Assembly (NCBI GenBank): GCA_014381785.1
Contig: JACNKZ010000060.1
Span: 1-55,646 of the forward strand
DNA length: 55,646 nt
Reading direction: 5' to 3'
DNA from: Kiritimatiellota bacterium
GTDB taxonomy: Bacteria > Verrucomicrobiota > Kiritimatiellia > Kiritimatiellales > Tichowtungiaceae
The translations under genes and the position numbers were made by a program. Positions 40,028 through 48,050 of the stretch are shown piece after piece. The first letter of the stretch is position 1. Each line of letters opens with the position of its first letter. The notes beneath the pieces were generated by a model. The model did no database searches, had not been told where the DNA came from, and saw only the letters and a program-made list of their open reading frames with translations.

Positions 40028-40921
40028 ATGAAGAGTCCCATGCTTCCAAATGAACATCAGGCGGCCCGGCAGCGTGCATTAGAATTGGGTCGCAGTGGAA
40101 AGCCCGAAGCGCTTGTAGAGTTGATTCGATTGATTGAGGTTCCCTCGAATGATGTGCAGCGGCTGGTGGCTTCGGCCATTGGTAAGTTGGCTGAATTCGG
40201 CGCGGATGCCGAGCAGTCCGTTTGTGCATTGGCTCTGCTAGCTCTTCAAGCCCGGCACTCGCAAACACAGCAGTATGCCATTCGGGCCCTTGCAAAATAT
40301 GGTGCTGCGGCGCAGGCGCATATCAGCGATTTACGTGATGTTGCCAGAAACCCGGCCCATCGCGATTATGTGCGTGCTGCAGCCAAAACGGCGGTAGATG
40401 CCATTGAGCTGGCGGCAAAAGATATTGATGCGGGGGTGAAACATCGATGTCAGCGTTGCAACGCGGCGCTTTCGGATGAAGAGCGTACGCATTCTCACGA
40501 GGTGTTTCAGCGAAATTTTTGTGACCGGTGTTTTGATGAGGTGTTTCTGGATCGCCGTAATTTTGAAATACAGGTAGAAATCAGTAAGACGATTGAGGCG
40601 CGCGACGGTACGTTGGTGCAGTCAGAAGGAGAGCGGCGCATTGCGGAGTGGTTGACGGCGCACGGTTTGGCATATCGGTACGACTCGAAATACCGCATAC
40701 TCTCTGAGTTCCAGATTCGTCCCGATTTTTATCTTCCCGAGTTGGATGTGTATATTGAGTATTGGGGAATGAACACGCCGCAATACAAAATGAGCATGTA
40801 TAAAAAACAGCTGCTTTATCAACAGGAAGGCAAACGTCTGATTTCGGTTTATCCGAAGGATCTGTCGGGTTTGGATAATCTGTTGGCTTCCAAGCTGAAA
40901 CATTTTGGGTTCGAAGCATGA
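40028..40921 (+). CDS. HEAT-repeat, zinc-finger and PD-(D/E)XK nuclease fusion
   Basis: The 297-residue protein has three parts. Residues 1-135 are helical HEAT-like repeats (QRLVASAIGKLAEFGADAEQ, QQYAIRALAKYGAAA). Residues 140-170 form a treble-clef or ribbon with C141-x2-C144 and C165-x2-C168. Residues 195-297 look like a Vsr/DUF559-type nuclease: E200 in QSEGERRIAEWL, D233 in RPDFYLP, E244 in DVYIEYWG, and lysines near 259. Its ATGA overlaps uvrB, so it is translated with the excision-repair damage recogniser and may act in DNA repair. I do not know a named family with this full architecture. Confidence 0.75.
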   Translation: MKSPMLPNEHQAARQRALELGRSGKPEALVELIRLIEVPSNDVQRLVASAIGKLAEFGADAEQSVCALALLALQARHSQTQQYAIRALAKYGAAAQAHISDLRDVARNPAHRDYVRAAAKTAVDAIELAAKDIDAGVKHRCQRCNAALSDEERTHSHEVFQRNFCDRCFDEVFLDRRNFEIQVEISKTIEARDGTLVQSEGERRIAEWLTAHGLAYRYDSKYRILSEFQIRPDFYLPELDVYIEYWGMNTPQYKMSMYKKQLLYQQEGKRLISVYPKDLSGLDNLLASKLKHFGFEA

Positions 40922-42954
40922 AGCATTCCTATCAACTTAAATCGGGTTTTCAGCCGACCGGCGATCAGCCGGCGGCGATTGAGGCGCTGTGCGCCGGGCT
41001 TGAGCGCGGCCAGCGGTTCCAAACCTTGGAAGGGGTGACCGGGTCCGGAAAAACCTTCACCATCGCCAACGTGATCGCCAACCAGAAACGGCCCGCACTG
41101 GTGATCTCCCACAACAAAACGCTGGCCGCCCAGCTTTACGCCGAGCTCAAATCTTTTTTCCCCGATAACGCCGTCGAGTTTTTCATCTCCTACTACGACT
41201 ACTACCAGCCGGAAGCCTATATTCCGCAGACCGACACGTTTATCGAAAAGGATGCCTCCATCAACTCGGAGATCGAGCGCCTGCGGCTAGCGGCCACCGA
41301 CAGCCTGCTCAGCCGCGACGATGTCATCATTGTCGCCTCCGTCTCCTGCATCTACGGCCTCGGCTCGCCGGAGGACTACCGCGAAATGGTGCTTTCAGCC
41401 ACTGTCGGCGAAACCTGCGGGCGTGATGGAATCCTCGAGAAACTGGTTTTGATTCAGTATGAGCGCAACGACTACGAGCCGAAGCCCGGAACCTTCCGCG
41501 TGCGCGGCGACACCATCGATATTTTTCCGTCATACGCCACCCACGGCATCCGGGTCGAATTTTTCGGCGATGAGATCGATGCGATCAAACGGATTGATGC
41601 GCTGACCGCCGAGACGGAGGAAAATCTGGATCGCATCACCATTTCGCCGGCCAAGCATTTCGTGATGCCAGCTGAAAAGCTCGAACCGGCGATCGCCCTG
41701 ATTGAGGCGGAACTCGACGAACGGGTGAAATGGTTTGAGCAGCACGACAAGCTGATCGAAGCCCAGCGCATCCGGATGCGCACCGCCTACGACATCGAAA
41801 TGATGCGCGAGATCGGCTACTGCGGCGGTATCGAAAACTATTCCCGCCATCTTGGCGGCCGTCAGGCGGGCGAGCGGCCCGCCTGCCTGATCGACTATTT
41901 CCCTGACAACTTTTTGACCATCATCGATGAGTCGCATGTGACGCTGCCGCAGATTCGCGGCATGTTCAACGGTGACCAGGCGCGCAAAGGCACACTCGTC
42001 GAGCACGGCTTCCGCCTGCCGTCGGCGCTCGACAACCGGCCGCTCGGGTTTCAGGAATTTTTGGACATCACCGGCCCGATGATTTTCACCACCGCCACAC
42101 CCGGTCCGTTTGAGATTCAAAAAAGCGGCACACCGATTGAGCAGATCATCCGTCCGACCGGAATTATCGATCCGCCGGTTGAAGTCCGGCCACTTGGTGG
42201 GCAGATTGATGATGTGATGGAGGAGATCCGTTTGCGCGCCGAGCGCGGCGAACGCACACTGGTGACGACGCTGACCAAGCGCACCTCGGAAGATCTGACG
42301 GAGTATTTAAAGAAGGTGGGTCTGCGGGTGGAGTATCTGCACTCCGATGTGTCCGCTCTGGATCGGGTTGATATTCTGCGCGGTCTGCGCAAAGCGGAGT
42401 TCGACTGTTTAATTGGCATCAACCTGCTCCGCGAAGGGCTCGATCTGCCGGAGGTATCGCTGGTCGCCATTCTCGATGCCGACAAGGAGGGCTTTCTGCG
42501 CTCCGAAACCGCGCTGGTGCAGACGGCGGGCCGCGCCGCGCGCCACATCGATGGCAAGGTGATCATGTATGCGGACAAGATCACCGGCTCGATGCAACGC
42601 ATGATCGACATCACGGATCACCGGCGCGAAAAACAGCGGGCCTACAACACTGAGCACGGCGTGGTGCCGCAGGCGATTCAGAAAGAGATCGCCGATAGTC
42701 TTCAAGCGCTCAAGCAGGGTGCGGAAGAGGTCGAAGAGATGGTCGTGCGCGAAACCGGCGAGAGCTATGACGTAAACCAGACGATTCGGGAAATTGAGCA
42801 GGAAATGCTTGAAGCGGCTGAAAAACTCGAATTTGAACGCGCCGCGCTATTGCGGGACGAGCTGTATGAGCTCAAAACATCCATTGAGCCCTCTGCACCG
42901 GTAAAACGGGAAAAAGCGAGCTATGTCGGTCGTAAAATGAGGAAAAAGCGTTAA
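40918..42954 (+). CDS. uvrB: excinuclease ABC subunit B
   Basis: UvrB is the damage-verifying helicase-like subunit of UvrABC. The 678-residue protein has Walker A GVTGSGKT at residues 39-46 and the beta-hairpin YYDYYQPEAYIP. The DEAD-like DESH, the C-terminal motifs INLLREGLDLPEV and QTAGRAARH, and a final UVR domain that binds UvrC (about 630-665) follow. The segment before the Walker loop reads FQTLEG, encoded by a TTCCAA palindrome (41017-41031); E. coli has HQTLLG there. The start overlaps the nuclease fusion gene (ATGA). A short repeat-bearing spacer follows. Confidence 0.97.
   Translation: MKHSYQLKSGFQPTGDQPAAIEALCAGLERGQRFQTLEGVTGSGKTFTIANVIANQKRPALVISHNKTLAAQLYAELKSFFPDNAVEFFISYYDYYQPEAYIPQTDTFIEKDASINSEIERLRLAATDSLLSRDDVIIVASVSCIYGLGSPEDYREMVLSATVGETCGRDGILEKLVLIQYERNDYEPKPGTFRVRGDTIDIFPSYATHGIRVEFFGDEIDAIKRIDALTAETEENLDRITISPAKHFVMPAEKLEPAIALIEAELDERVKWFEQHDKLIEAQRIRMRTAYDIEMMREIGYCGGIENYSRHLGGRQAGERPACLIDYFPDNFLTIIDESHVTLPQIRGMFNGDQARKGTLVEHGFRLPSALDNRPLGFQEFLDITGPMIFTTATPGPFEIQKSGTPIEQIIRPTGIIDPPVEVRPLGGQIDDVMEEIRLRAERGERTLVTTLTKRTSEDLTEYLKKVGLRVEYLHSDVSALDRVDILRGLRKAEFDCLIGINLLREGLDLPEVSLVAILDADKEGFLRSETALVQTAGRAARHIDGKVIMYADKITGSMQRMIDITDHRREKQRAYNTEHGVVPQAIQKEIADSLQALKQGAEEVEEMVVRETGESYDVNQTIREIEQEMLEAAEKLEFERAALLRDELYELKTSIEPSAPVKREKASYVGRKMRKKR
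41017..41031. repeat. TTCCAA-ACC-TTGGAA palindrome in uvrB
   Basis: Perfect arms; read as FQTLE, immediately before the Walker A loop. Confidence 0.9.
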
Positions 42955-43069
42955 CGAGTAACAGGTAATACGTAATTTGAAGTCAGGTGGGGTGGGGGTT
43001 CTGTTTTATTACGCATTACGCTCCGAAGTCTCGGAGTCTACGACGTTACGAATTAGGGGGTTTCCACGT

Positions 43070-43097
43070 TTGACATCATCGGTCAAAACGCTATTCT
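43070..43097 (+). promoter_or_regulatory. promoter of the small basic protein gene
   Basis: TTGACA at 43070-43075 matches the -35 consensus fully; TATTCT at 43092-43097 follows after 16 nt. The leader to the ATG at 43140 is about 35 nt and contains AGGAG. Together with the terminator at 43312 this makes a strong monocistronic unit. Confidence 0.65.
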
Positions 43098-43139
43098 TTC
43101 CCGCTCATTCGAGAGAAATGATTTTTTAGGAGAAGCACC

Positions 43140-43292
43140 ATGACAATGCACCCCAGTTTGAAAAATGCCGCGAAAATTGAAGTGAAACGTAACGTTCTCA
43201 AACGTTTTGAACGCGTTGACAAGCTTCAGGAAGAAGGACGCTGGAAAGAAGGCGATCGTGGATTCGGTCTGCCGAAAACCAAGCCTGAGTAA
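43140..43292 (+). CDS. small basic protein of the PVC type (putative ribosome-associated)
   Basis: This 50-residue frame encodes MTMHPSLKNAAKIEVKRNVL and ends GFGLPKTKPE. The pattern HPSLK near the start, the RVDKLQEEGRW helix and the GLPK end match the 'small basic protein' family I know from Verrucomicrobia, Planctomycetes and relatives, which is described as a small ribosomal-type protein. TTTTAGGAGAAGCACC precedes the ATG; a second ATG two codons later (MHPSL) is possible. It has its own strong promoter and terminator, as expected for an abundant protein. Confidence 0.85.
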   Translation: MTMHPSLKNAAKIEVKRNVLKRFERVDKLQEEGRWKEGDRGFGLPKTKPE

Positions 43293-43311
43293 ACCATCGC
43301 GGTTTATGGAG

Positions 43312-43338
43312 AAGCCTCGGCTCAGCCGAGGCTTTTTT
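43312..43338 (+). terminator. strong rho-independent terminator
   Basis: AAGCCTCGGC and GCCGAGGCTT pair perfectly (10 bp) around a TCA loop, followed by TTTTGTTTT. It lies 19 nt after the small basic protein stop codon. Confidence 0.9.
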
Positions 43339-43478
43339 GTTTTATGGCCACGAAAAACACAAAAATTCACAAAAAAATCACACCCCGCCCCTTCTTCTTT
43401 TGTGGCGTATCGTGTTTTTTGTGGCAAATTCTATCTCTGCTAATTCGTGATGATTAGTGGAAATTAGTGGTTAGAAAT

Positions 43479-44198
43479 ATGATTCGACTTCAAAAATATT
43501 TGGCCGAGTGTGGAGTCGCCTCGCGGCGCGCATCCGAAAAGCTGATCGAAGAGGGGCGGGTAACTGTTGATGGCATCGTCGTCACCGAGCTCGGAACCAA
43601 AATCGATCCGGATACCCAGAAAGTCAGCTGCGACGGCAAACCGATTTCGCTGGAGAAAAAGGTCTGGATCATGCTCAACAAGCCGACCGGCGTCATCTGC
43701 ACATCGGACGATCCGCAGGGCCGCGAAACCATTCTCGATATGTTGCCCGCTTTTTCCAGCCGCCTCTATACGGTCGGCAGACTGGATGTGATGAGTGAGG
43801 GCTTGCTGCTGGTTACCAACGACGGGGATCTCGCTCACCGTCTGATGCATCCGCGGCATCACATCGAAAAAAAATATCAGGTCTGGATCGACCGGGAAAT
43901 TTCCGCATCCGATATCGAGCTCATGCTCGAAGGCATCAATTGCCGCGGCGAAAAACTCAAAGTGCTGCGGGTTGAACCGTTGCGCCGTATTCTGGAAGGC
44001 CGGTTCGGCTATACGCTGACGCTGGGAGAAGGGCGCAACCGTCATATCCGCCGCATGATGGAGGCGCTCGACCTCAAAGTTCTCCGGCTTCTGCGCGTAT
44101 CGGTCGGCCCGTTGCGTCTGGAAAAACTCCGTACTGGCGAACACCGTGAGCTCGAGACGTGGGAAGTTGAAAAACTTCGCAACGCGGTTGGCCTTTAG
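43479..44198 (+). CDS. rluB: rRNA pseudouridine synthase, RsuA/RluB family
   Basis: The 239-residue protein has an N-terminal S4 RNA-binding domain (RLQKYLAECGVASRRASEKL) and a catalytic domain with the aspartate in GRLDVMSEGLLLVTNDG. KPTGVICT and the C-terminal EGRNRHIRRM are also family marks. RluB makes pseudouridine 2605 in 23S rRNA and RsuA makes 516 in 16S; this sequence looks closer to RluB, but the distinction is not certain. The ATG at 43479 is preferred to an upstream start at 43467. Its stop overlaps the stop of the M16C peptidase gene by 4 bp, tail to tail. Confidence 0.88.
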   Translation: MIRLQKYLAECGVASRRASEKLIEEGRVTVDGIVVTELGTKIDPDTQKVSCDGKPISLEKKVWIMLNKPTGVICTSDDPQGRETILDMLPAFSSRLYTVGRLDVMSEGLLLVTNDGDLAHRLMHPRHHIEKKYQVWIDREISASDIELMLEGINCRGEKLKVLRVEPLRRILEGRFGYTLTLGEGRNRHIRRMMEALDLKVLRLLRVSVGPLRLEKLRTGEHRELETWEVEKLRNAVGL

Positions 44199-47083
44199 AG
44201 CACTTTGAGGGTGCTTTCGAAAGTCATTTCACTGTCCTGAATCGCCTCCTTGGAAGCCAGAACGGAGACGACGGCGTCATCCAGGGTCAGGAATTCACCG
44301 AACTGCCGGAAGTGATCAGCGGTGGTGGCCAGAATTTCATTGCGTCGCTGCTGGCGTATTTCATCGGTGTAGCCGGTTAGCCAGCGCAGGGTATCGGTAT
44401 ACCCCTTGGCATCGGGCAGCAGGTAGGTGTCGATGCCGCCGATGGCGCCGATCAGCGCGCGGGTCAGCTCATCTTCGTCGATCACTACATCCTTAAGAAA
44501 TTTTCCGGTCTGAGCGTAGGTTTCCAATGTGTCAGTTAGATTTGGGTCGCGATAGGAGGCGAAGGCGAACGTGCCGCAGTTGGGATCGAACGCGCAGACC
44601 GCGCCGTAGGCGCCGCCCTGTACGCGGATTTTCTCCCACAGCCACGCGGTGCGCAGGTATTTGGTGATAACCAGCGCCGAGCCGTCGTATACATAGCCTT
44701 TATCGAACAGGTTAGTGGCGCTGCCGACATAATTGACGCGCGACGGAACCAGCAACGCTTCGGACTGAGCCGGAGATTCAGGAAAGTTCCAAACCTTGGA
44801 ACTTTTTTGTCCGAACACTGGAATGTTTTGCAGGAATTTTTCCAAGGATTGGAAGATCGCGGGTTGGTCTTTGGCGTCGGCGGTCACATTGATGACCAAC
44901 TCGCCGCCGAGCAGTTTTTGCAGAATGGCTTCGATGCGGGAAATAATGGCGGGCCATTTGTCTGCGTCCATGTTTTCGACTTCACGGTGGAAGAAAAGGG
45001 CGTCGATACCGCCCATGGCTTCGGCGGCGCGGGCGGATTCGTGGTAGTGCGCTTTGAGGCGCGAGATCACGGCGGAGTGGCCGGAGGGAACCAGGCCGCT
45101 TTCCATTTCGGCTTTCTGCTCGAGCAACACTTCCATGAAGCGCTTGGAATCGTCGAAGGCGGGGAACAAAAGGATGTCATTCAAGATGTCGAACAGGTCG
45201 CCGATCTGCGGGGTCATGCATTTTCCGCGCAGGAAAAGGCGGCTGACGCTCTGGCCGTCGCCTTCCGGTACGGCATGGATGGGCGAGGCGTAAAGTCCGC
45301 CGGTTTTGCGGGCGATGCGCTGCGAGAGGGAGGCAAAGTCCTCTTTTTGCGTGCCCATTTCAACCAGCATGCTTCCCAACAGGGAAACCCAGGGCAGCTC
45401 ATCGGCATCGAGAACGTGCAGATCGAAGCCGACATCGATGTAGGCGATGCCGCCGGTGAAGAGGTCGTGGAACAGCACGGTGGCGTTTTCGAAGGTTTTA
45501 ATTTCGCGCGGGATGGTGAGAATTTCTTTATGTAGATCGTTGCGGCACAGCAAGGGGATGCTTTTGATGGACGCCGGACTGTCGGGGGCTTTCTGCATGT
45601 CGAGCAGGCGTTCGGCGGCGGTGATGGTGCGCATGATCTCGTCGGGGATCATCGCGTCTTTAACCGCCTGAAGCCGCGCGACATCTTCGGCTTCTTCGCG
45701 CTCGGCCTGCGTCGGGTCGGGGATGAGGCGTACGGTGGTGCGGTGCGGGTTGTTGAGCAGATTGGTTTCGATCAGTTCTTCGAAATAGCGCGGATTTCCG
45801 GCTAGAGCCTGTTTCAGGCCGGCCAGCGGGGTTTCGTAGGCAGCCAGGACGAGCGGGTCCCAGTCGTAGAGCCAGGTTTCGAGCATGGTCAGCATAACCG
45901 ACAGGCCCTGCGGGCAGGAGCCGTGGTTGTTTTCGCGCAGGTCGAATTCGAAGGAGTTGAGTGCGGCCTCGATGTCGCCGCGGTTAATGCCATCTTCAAC
46001 CAGTTTTTCCAAGGTTTGGAAAATCAGCTTTTCAATTTTTCCAAGGTTTGGAATGTCGGCGCCCCTCATGCCGATGGAGTAGGCGGGCTGACGCATATGG
46101 GTTTCGAGGCCGAAGCCGGCGATGTCTTCACCGAGACCGGATTCGATGAGCGCTTTACGCAGCGGCGAGCCGGAGGTGCCGGTGAGAATGTGGTCGAGTA
46201 TGGTCAGCGCGAAGTGCAGGGAGCCTTCCGGCAGGGCCCAGTTGACGGTGATGAAGGCTTTGGCGTCGTCATCGCCAGCTGCGTAGGTTTCCTGAACCCG
46301 CACCGGTTTTTTGAAAGCGGGTTGCAGCGGAATGGAGGAGTCGGGCGGGGTTTCCAAGGTTTGGAAACCGCTGAGATATGCCTCTAGAATGTCGAGGCGC
46401 TTGGCGGGGTCATCGTTGCCGTAGAAGAAAATGCGGGCGTTGGAGGGGTGATACCACGTTTCGTGGAATTCCCGGAAGTCGCCGTAGGTGAGGGTGGGGA
46501 TCGCGGTGGGGTCGCCGCCGGAGTCGAGGCCGTAGGTGGTGTCAGGGAAGAGGCTTTGCTGGGAGCGTTCGAGCAACAGGCTGTCGGGGGAGGAGTAGAC
46601 CCCTTTCATTTCGTTGTACACAACACCTTTGCAGGTGAGCGGCGCTTCGGGGTTTTCCAGCTCGTAGTGCCAGCCCTCCTGGCGGAAGAAGGCCGGGGTG
46701 ATGCGCGGGAAAAAGACGGCGTCGAGGTAGACGTCGACAAGGTTGTAGAAGTCCTGCACATTCTGGCTGGCGACAGGGTATACGGTTTTGTCCGGGTAGG
46801 TCATCGCATTGAGGAAGGTCTGCAGCGAGCCCTTCAACAGCTGAACAAAAGGGTCTTTCAGCGGGTATTTGCGCGAGCCGCACAGAACGGTGTGTTCGAG
46901 AATATGGGCGATGCCGGTGGAGTTGGCCGGCGGGGTGCGGAAGGTGATTCCGAAGACCTTGTTGTTGTCGTCGTTTTCAACAGAGATGTATTCCGTGCCG
47001 GTCGGCTCGTGGCGGTATTCTTTGACTATGCCGTTGAGCTCGGCAACCTCTGTTTCCCGAATGAGTTTAAACTGGTTTTTCAT
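44195..47083 (-). CDS. M16C metallopeptidase, presequence protease (PreP/Cym1)-like
   Basis: A 962-residue zinc peptidase of the insulinase superfamily. The inverted zinc motif HxxEH is H60-I-L-E63-H64 (HILEHTVLCGSRKYP), and the distal glutamate lies in CKGVVYNEMKGVYSSPDSLL. Length and the double M16 plus linker layout fit the M16C group, which degrades free peptides inside a closed chamber. No signal peptide is seen from the ATG at 47083, so it is probably cytoplasmic. The gene carries five perfect TTCCAA-type palindromes, at 44787, 44840, 46007, 46039 and 46352. They are read in three different frames (SKVWN, FQSLE, FQTLE, PNLGK, FQTLE). Confidence 0.93.
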   Translation of the reverse strand: MKNQFKLIRETEVAELNGIVKEYRHEPTGTEYISVENDDNNKVFGITFRTPPANSTGIAHILEHTVLCGSRKYPLKDPFVQLLKGSLQTFLNAMTYPDKTVYPVASQNVQDFYNLVDVYLDAVFFPRITPAFFRQEGWHYELENPEAPLTCKGVVYNEMKGVYSSPDSLLLERSQQSLFPDTTYGLDSGGDPTAIPTLTYGDFREFHETWYHPSNARIFFYGNDDPAKRLDILEAYLSGFQTLETPPDSSIPLQPAFKKPVRVQETYAAGDDDAKAFITVNWALPEGSLHFALTILDHILTGTSGSPLRKALIESGLGEDIAGFGLETHMRQPAYSIGMRGADIPNLGKIEKLIFQTLEKLVEDGINRGDIEAALNSFEFDLRENNHGSCPQGLSVMLTMLETWLYDWDPLVLAAYETPLAGLKQALAGNPRYFEELIETNLLNNPHRTTVRLIPDPTQAEREEAEDVARLQAVKDAMIPDEIMRTITAAERLLDMQKAPDSPASIKSIPLLCRNDLHKEILTIPREIKTFENATVLFHDLFTGGIAYIDVGFDLHVLDADELPWVSLLGSMLVEMGTQKEDFASLSQRIARKTGGLYASPIHAVPEGDGQSVSRLFLRGKCMTPQIGDLFDILNDILLFPAFDDSKRFMEVLLEQKAEMESGLVPSGHSAVISRLKAHYHESARAAEAMGGIDALFFHREVENMDADKWPAIISRIEAILQKLLGGELVINVTADAKDQPAIFQSLEKFLQNIPVFGQKSSKVWNFPESPAQSEALLVPSRVNYVGSATNLFDKGYVYDGSALVITKYLRTAWLWEKIRVQGGAYGAVCAFDPNCGTFAFASYRDPNLTDTLETYAQTGKFLKDVVIDEDELTRALIGAIGGIDTYLLPDAKGYTDTLRWLTGYTDEIRQQRRNEILATTADHFRQFGEFLTLDDAVVSVLASKEAIQDSEMTFESTLKVL
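44783..44805. repeat. TTCCAA-type palindrome with 10-bp arms in the M16C gene
   Basis: AAAGTTCCAA-ACC-TTGGAACTTT is perfect over 10 bp per arm. On the coding strand it is read as SSKVWNF. Confidence 0.95.
44840..44854. repeat. TTCCAA-GGA-TTGGAA palindrome in the M16C gene
   Basis: Perfect arms; read as FQSLE on the minus strand. Confidence 0.9.
46007..46021. repeat. TTCCAA-GGT-TTGGAA palindrome in the M16C gene
   Basis: Perfect arms; read as FQTLE on the minus strand. Confidence 0.9.
46039..46053. repeat. TTCCAA-GGT-TTGGAA palindrome in the M16C gene
   Basis: Perfect arms, 17 bp from the previous copy; read in the third frame as PNLGK. Confidence 0.9.
46349..46369. repeat. TTCCAA-type palindrome with 9-bp arms in the M16C gene
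   Basis: GGTTTCCAA-GGT-TTGGAAACC is perfect; read as GFQTLET on the minus strand. Confidence 0.95.
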
Positions 47084-47313
47084 AGAAGCGTGGAAGGATA
47101 CCAGAGGGCGGCAGAGAGGCAATGCCGAAAACAGCAGCAAGAGGAGCTCGTTGTATTTTTGGGAGCTCTTTTTGCAGCGCCCTTGGTGTTTGGATCCGGA
47201 TCGCGATCCGGGCAGTGAAAAGGCTTCGGGGGAAGGGTTTCCCCCGCATGGGGAAATAAACTCTCAGAAGGTGCTTTTCAGGGGGAGGTTTATAGCTGAG
47301 ATTTAGAGGCCTT

Positions 47314-47940
47314 ATGAAACCGGATTTAAACCAGTATCAAGCATTTATTTTCGACCTAGACGGGACGCTGATCGATTCCGAGAAGTATCACGCCGATGGC
47401 TTCGAGCAGGCGGTTGAGGCGCTGACCGGCTATCGGATCACTGAGGCCGAGCGCCGCGAATTTTTTGAGGCGCACACCAACACCTTTGCTCCGGTGCTGG
47501 CGGAGCGCCACGGGCTGGAGCTGAACGTGGATGAAGTGCTCGATCATAAGCGGGCCCATGTGCAGGAGCATTTCAAAACCGAGGTGTTTCCGCAGGCGAT
47601 TCATTTTATCCGGAAATGGCGCAATCGGAAGCGGCTCTCGCTGGCCAGTAATTCACCGAAACAGTTCGTGAAAAACGTCCTGATTGAGGGCGGGATGATT
47701 GACCTGTTTGAGACGGTTTGTACCGCCGACGATGTAACGCATCGCAAACCGGATTCGGAAATGTACACTCTGACGCTGGAATGGCTGGGCCTTCAGCCGC
47801 ATGAAGTCATTGTGTTTGAAGACAGCCCCTCCGGTGTGAAGGCCGCTCAGGTGGCGGGCTGTCCGGTTATCATGATCGACAACAGAAGCGGCCGCAGCGT
47901 CGAGGGCGTTGACAAATTCACCTGGAGAGAACTTTCTTAG
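47314..47940 (+). CDS. HAD-superfamily phosphatase, beta-phosphoglucomutase-like
   Basis: The 208-residue protein has the HAD motifs: FDLDGTLIDSE (nucleophile and acid), LASNSPKQFV (motif II Ser/Asn), a lysine near RKPDSEMY, and FEDSPSGVKAAQVAG (motif IV). A helical cap between residues about 20 and 85 places it with the beta-phosphoglucomutase/GS1-like subfamily. Substrate is probably a sugar phosphate or nucleotide but cannot be told. It is divergent from the M16C gene. The spacer to gcvT (47941-48050) holds an inverted repeat with GATTTCCGATTAA and TTAATCGGAAATC arms. Confidence 0.85.
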   Translation: MKPDLNQYQAFIFDLDGTLIDSEKYHADGFEQAVEALTGYRITEAERREFFEAHTNTFAPVLAERHGLELNVDEVLDHKRAHVQEHFKTEVFPQAIHFIRKWRNRKRLSLASNSPKQFVKNVLIEGGMIDLFETVCTADDVTHRKPDSEMYTLTLEWLGLQPHEVIVFEDSPSGVKAAQVAGCPVIMIDNRSGRSVEGVDKFTWRELS

Positions 47941-48050
47941 ACATTGTCGATTTCCGATTAAAGATTAATGATTGGATAGCCGGTTGCTCCTGCGTTTAAA
48001 TCGTTAATCGGAAATCATCAATCGTCAATTGCTGGATCGAAGGAAAAATT

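Noticed and set aside
46448..47218. Long open frame (256 codons) opposite the M16C peptidase gene, and others of 242 and 154 codons nearby
   Set aside because: They are antisense shadows of a clear zinc-peptidase gene, with low-complexity Val/Gly/Phe-rich translations caused by codon bias.
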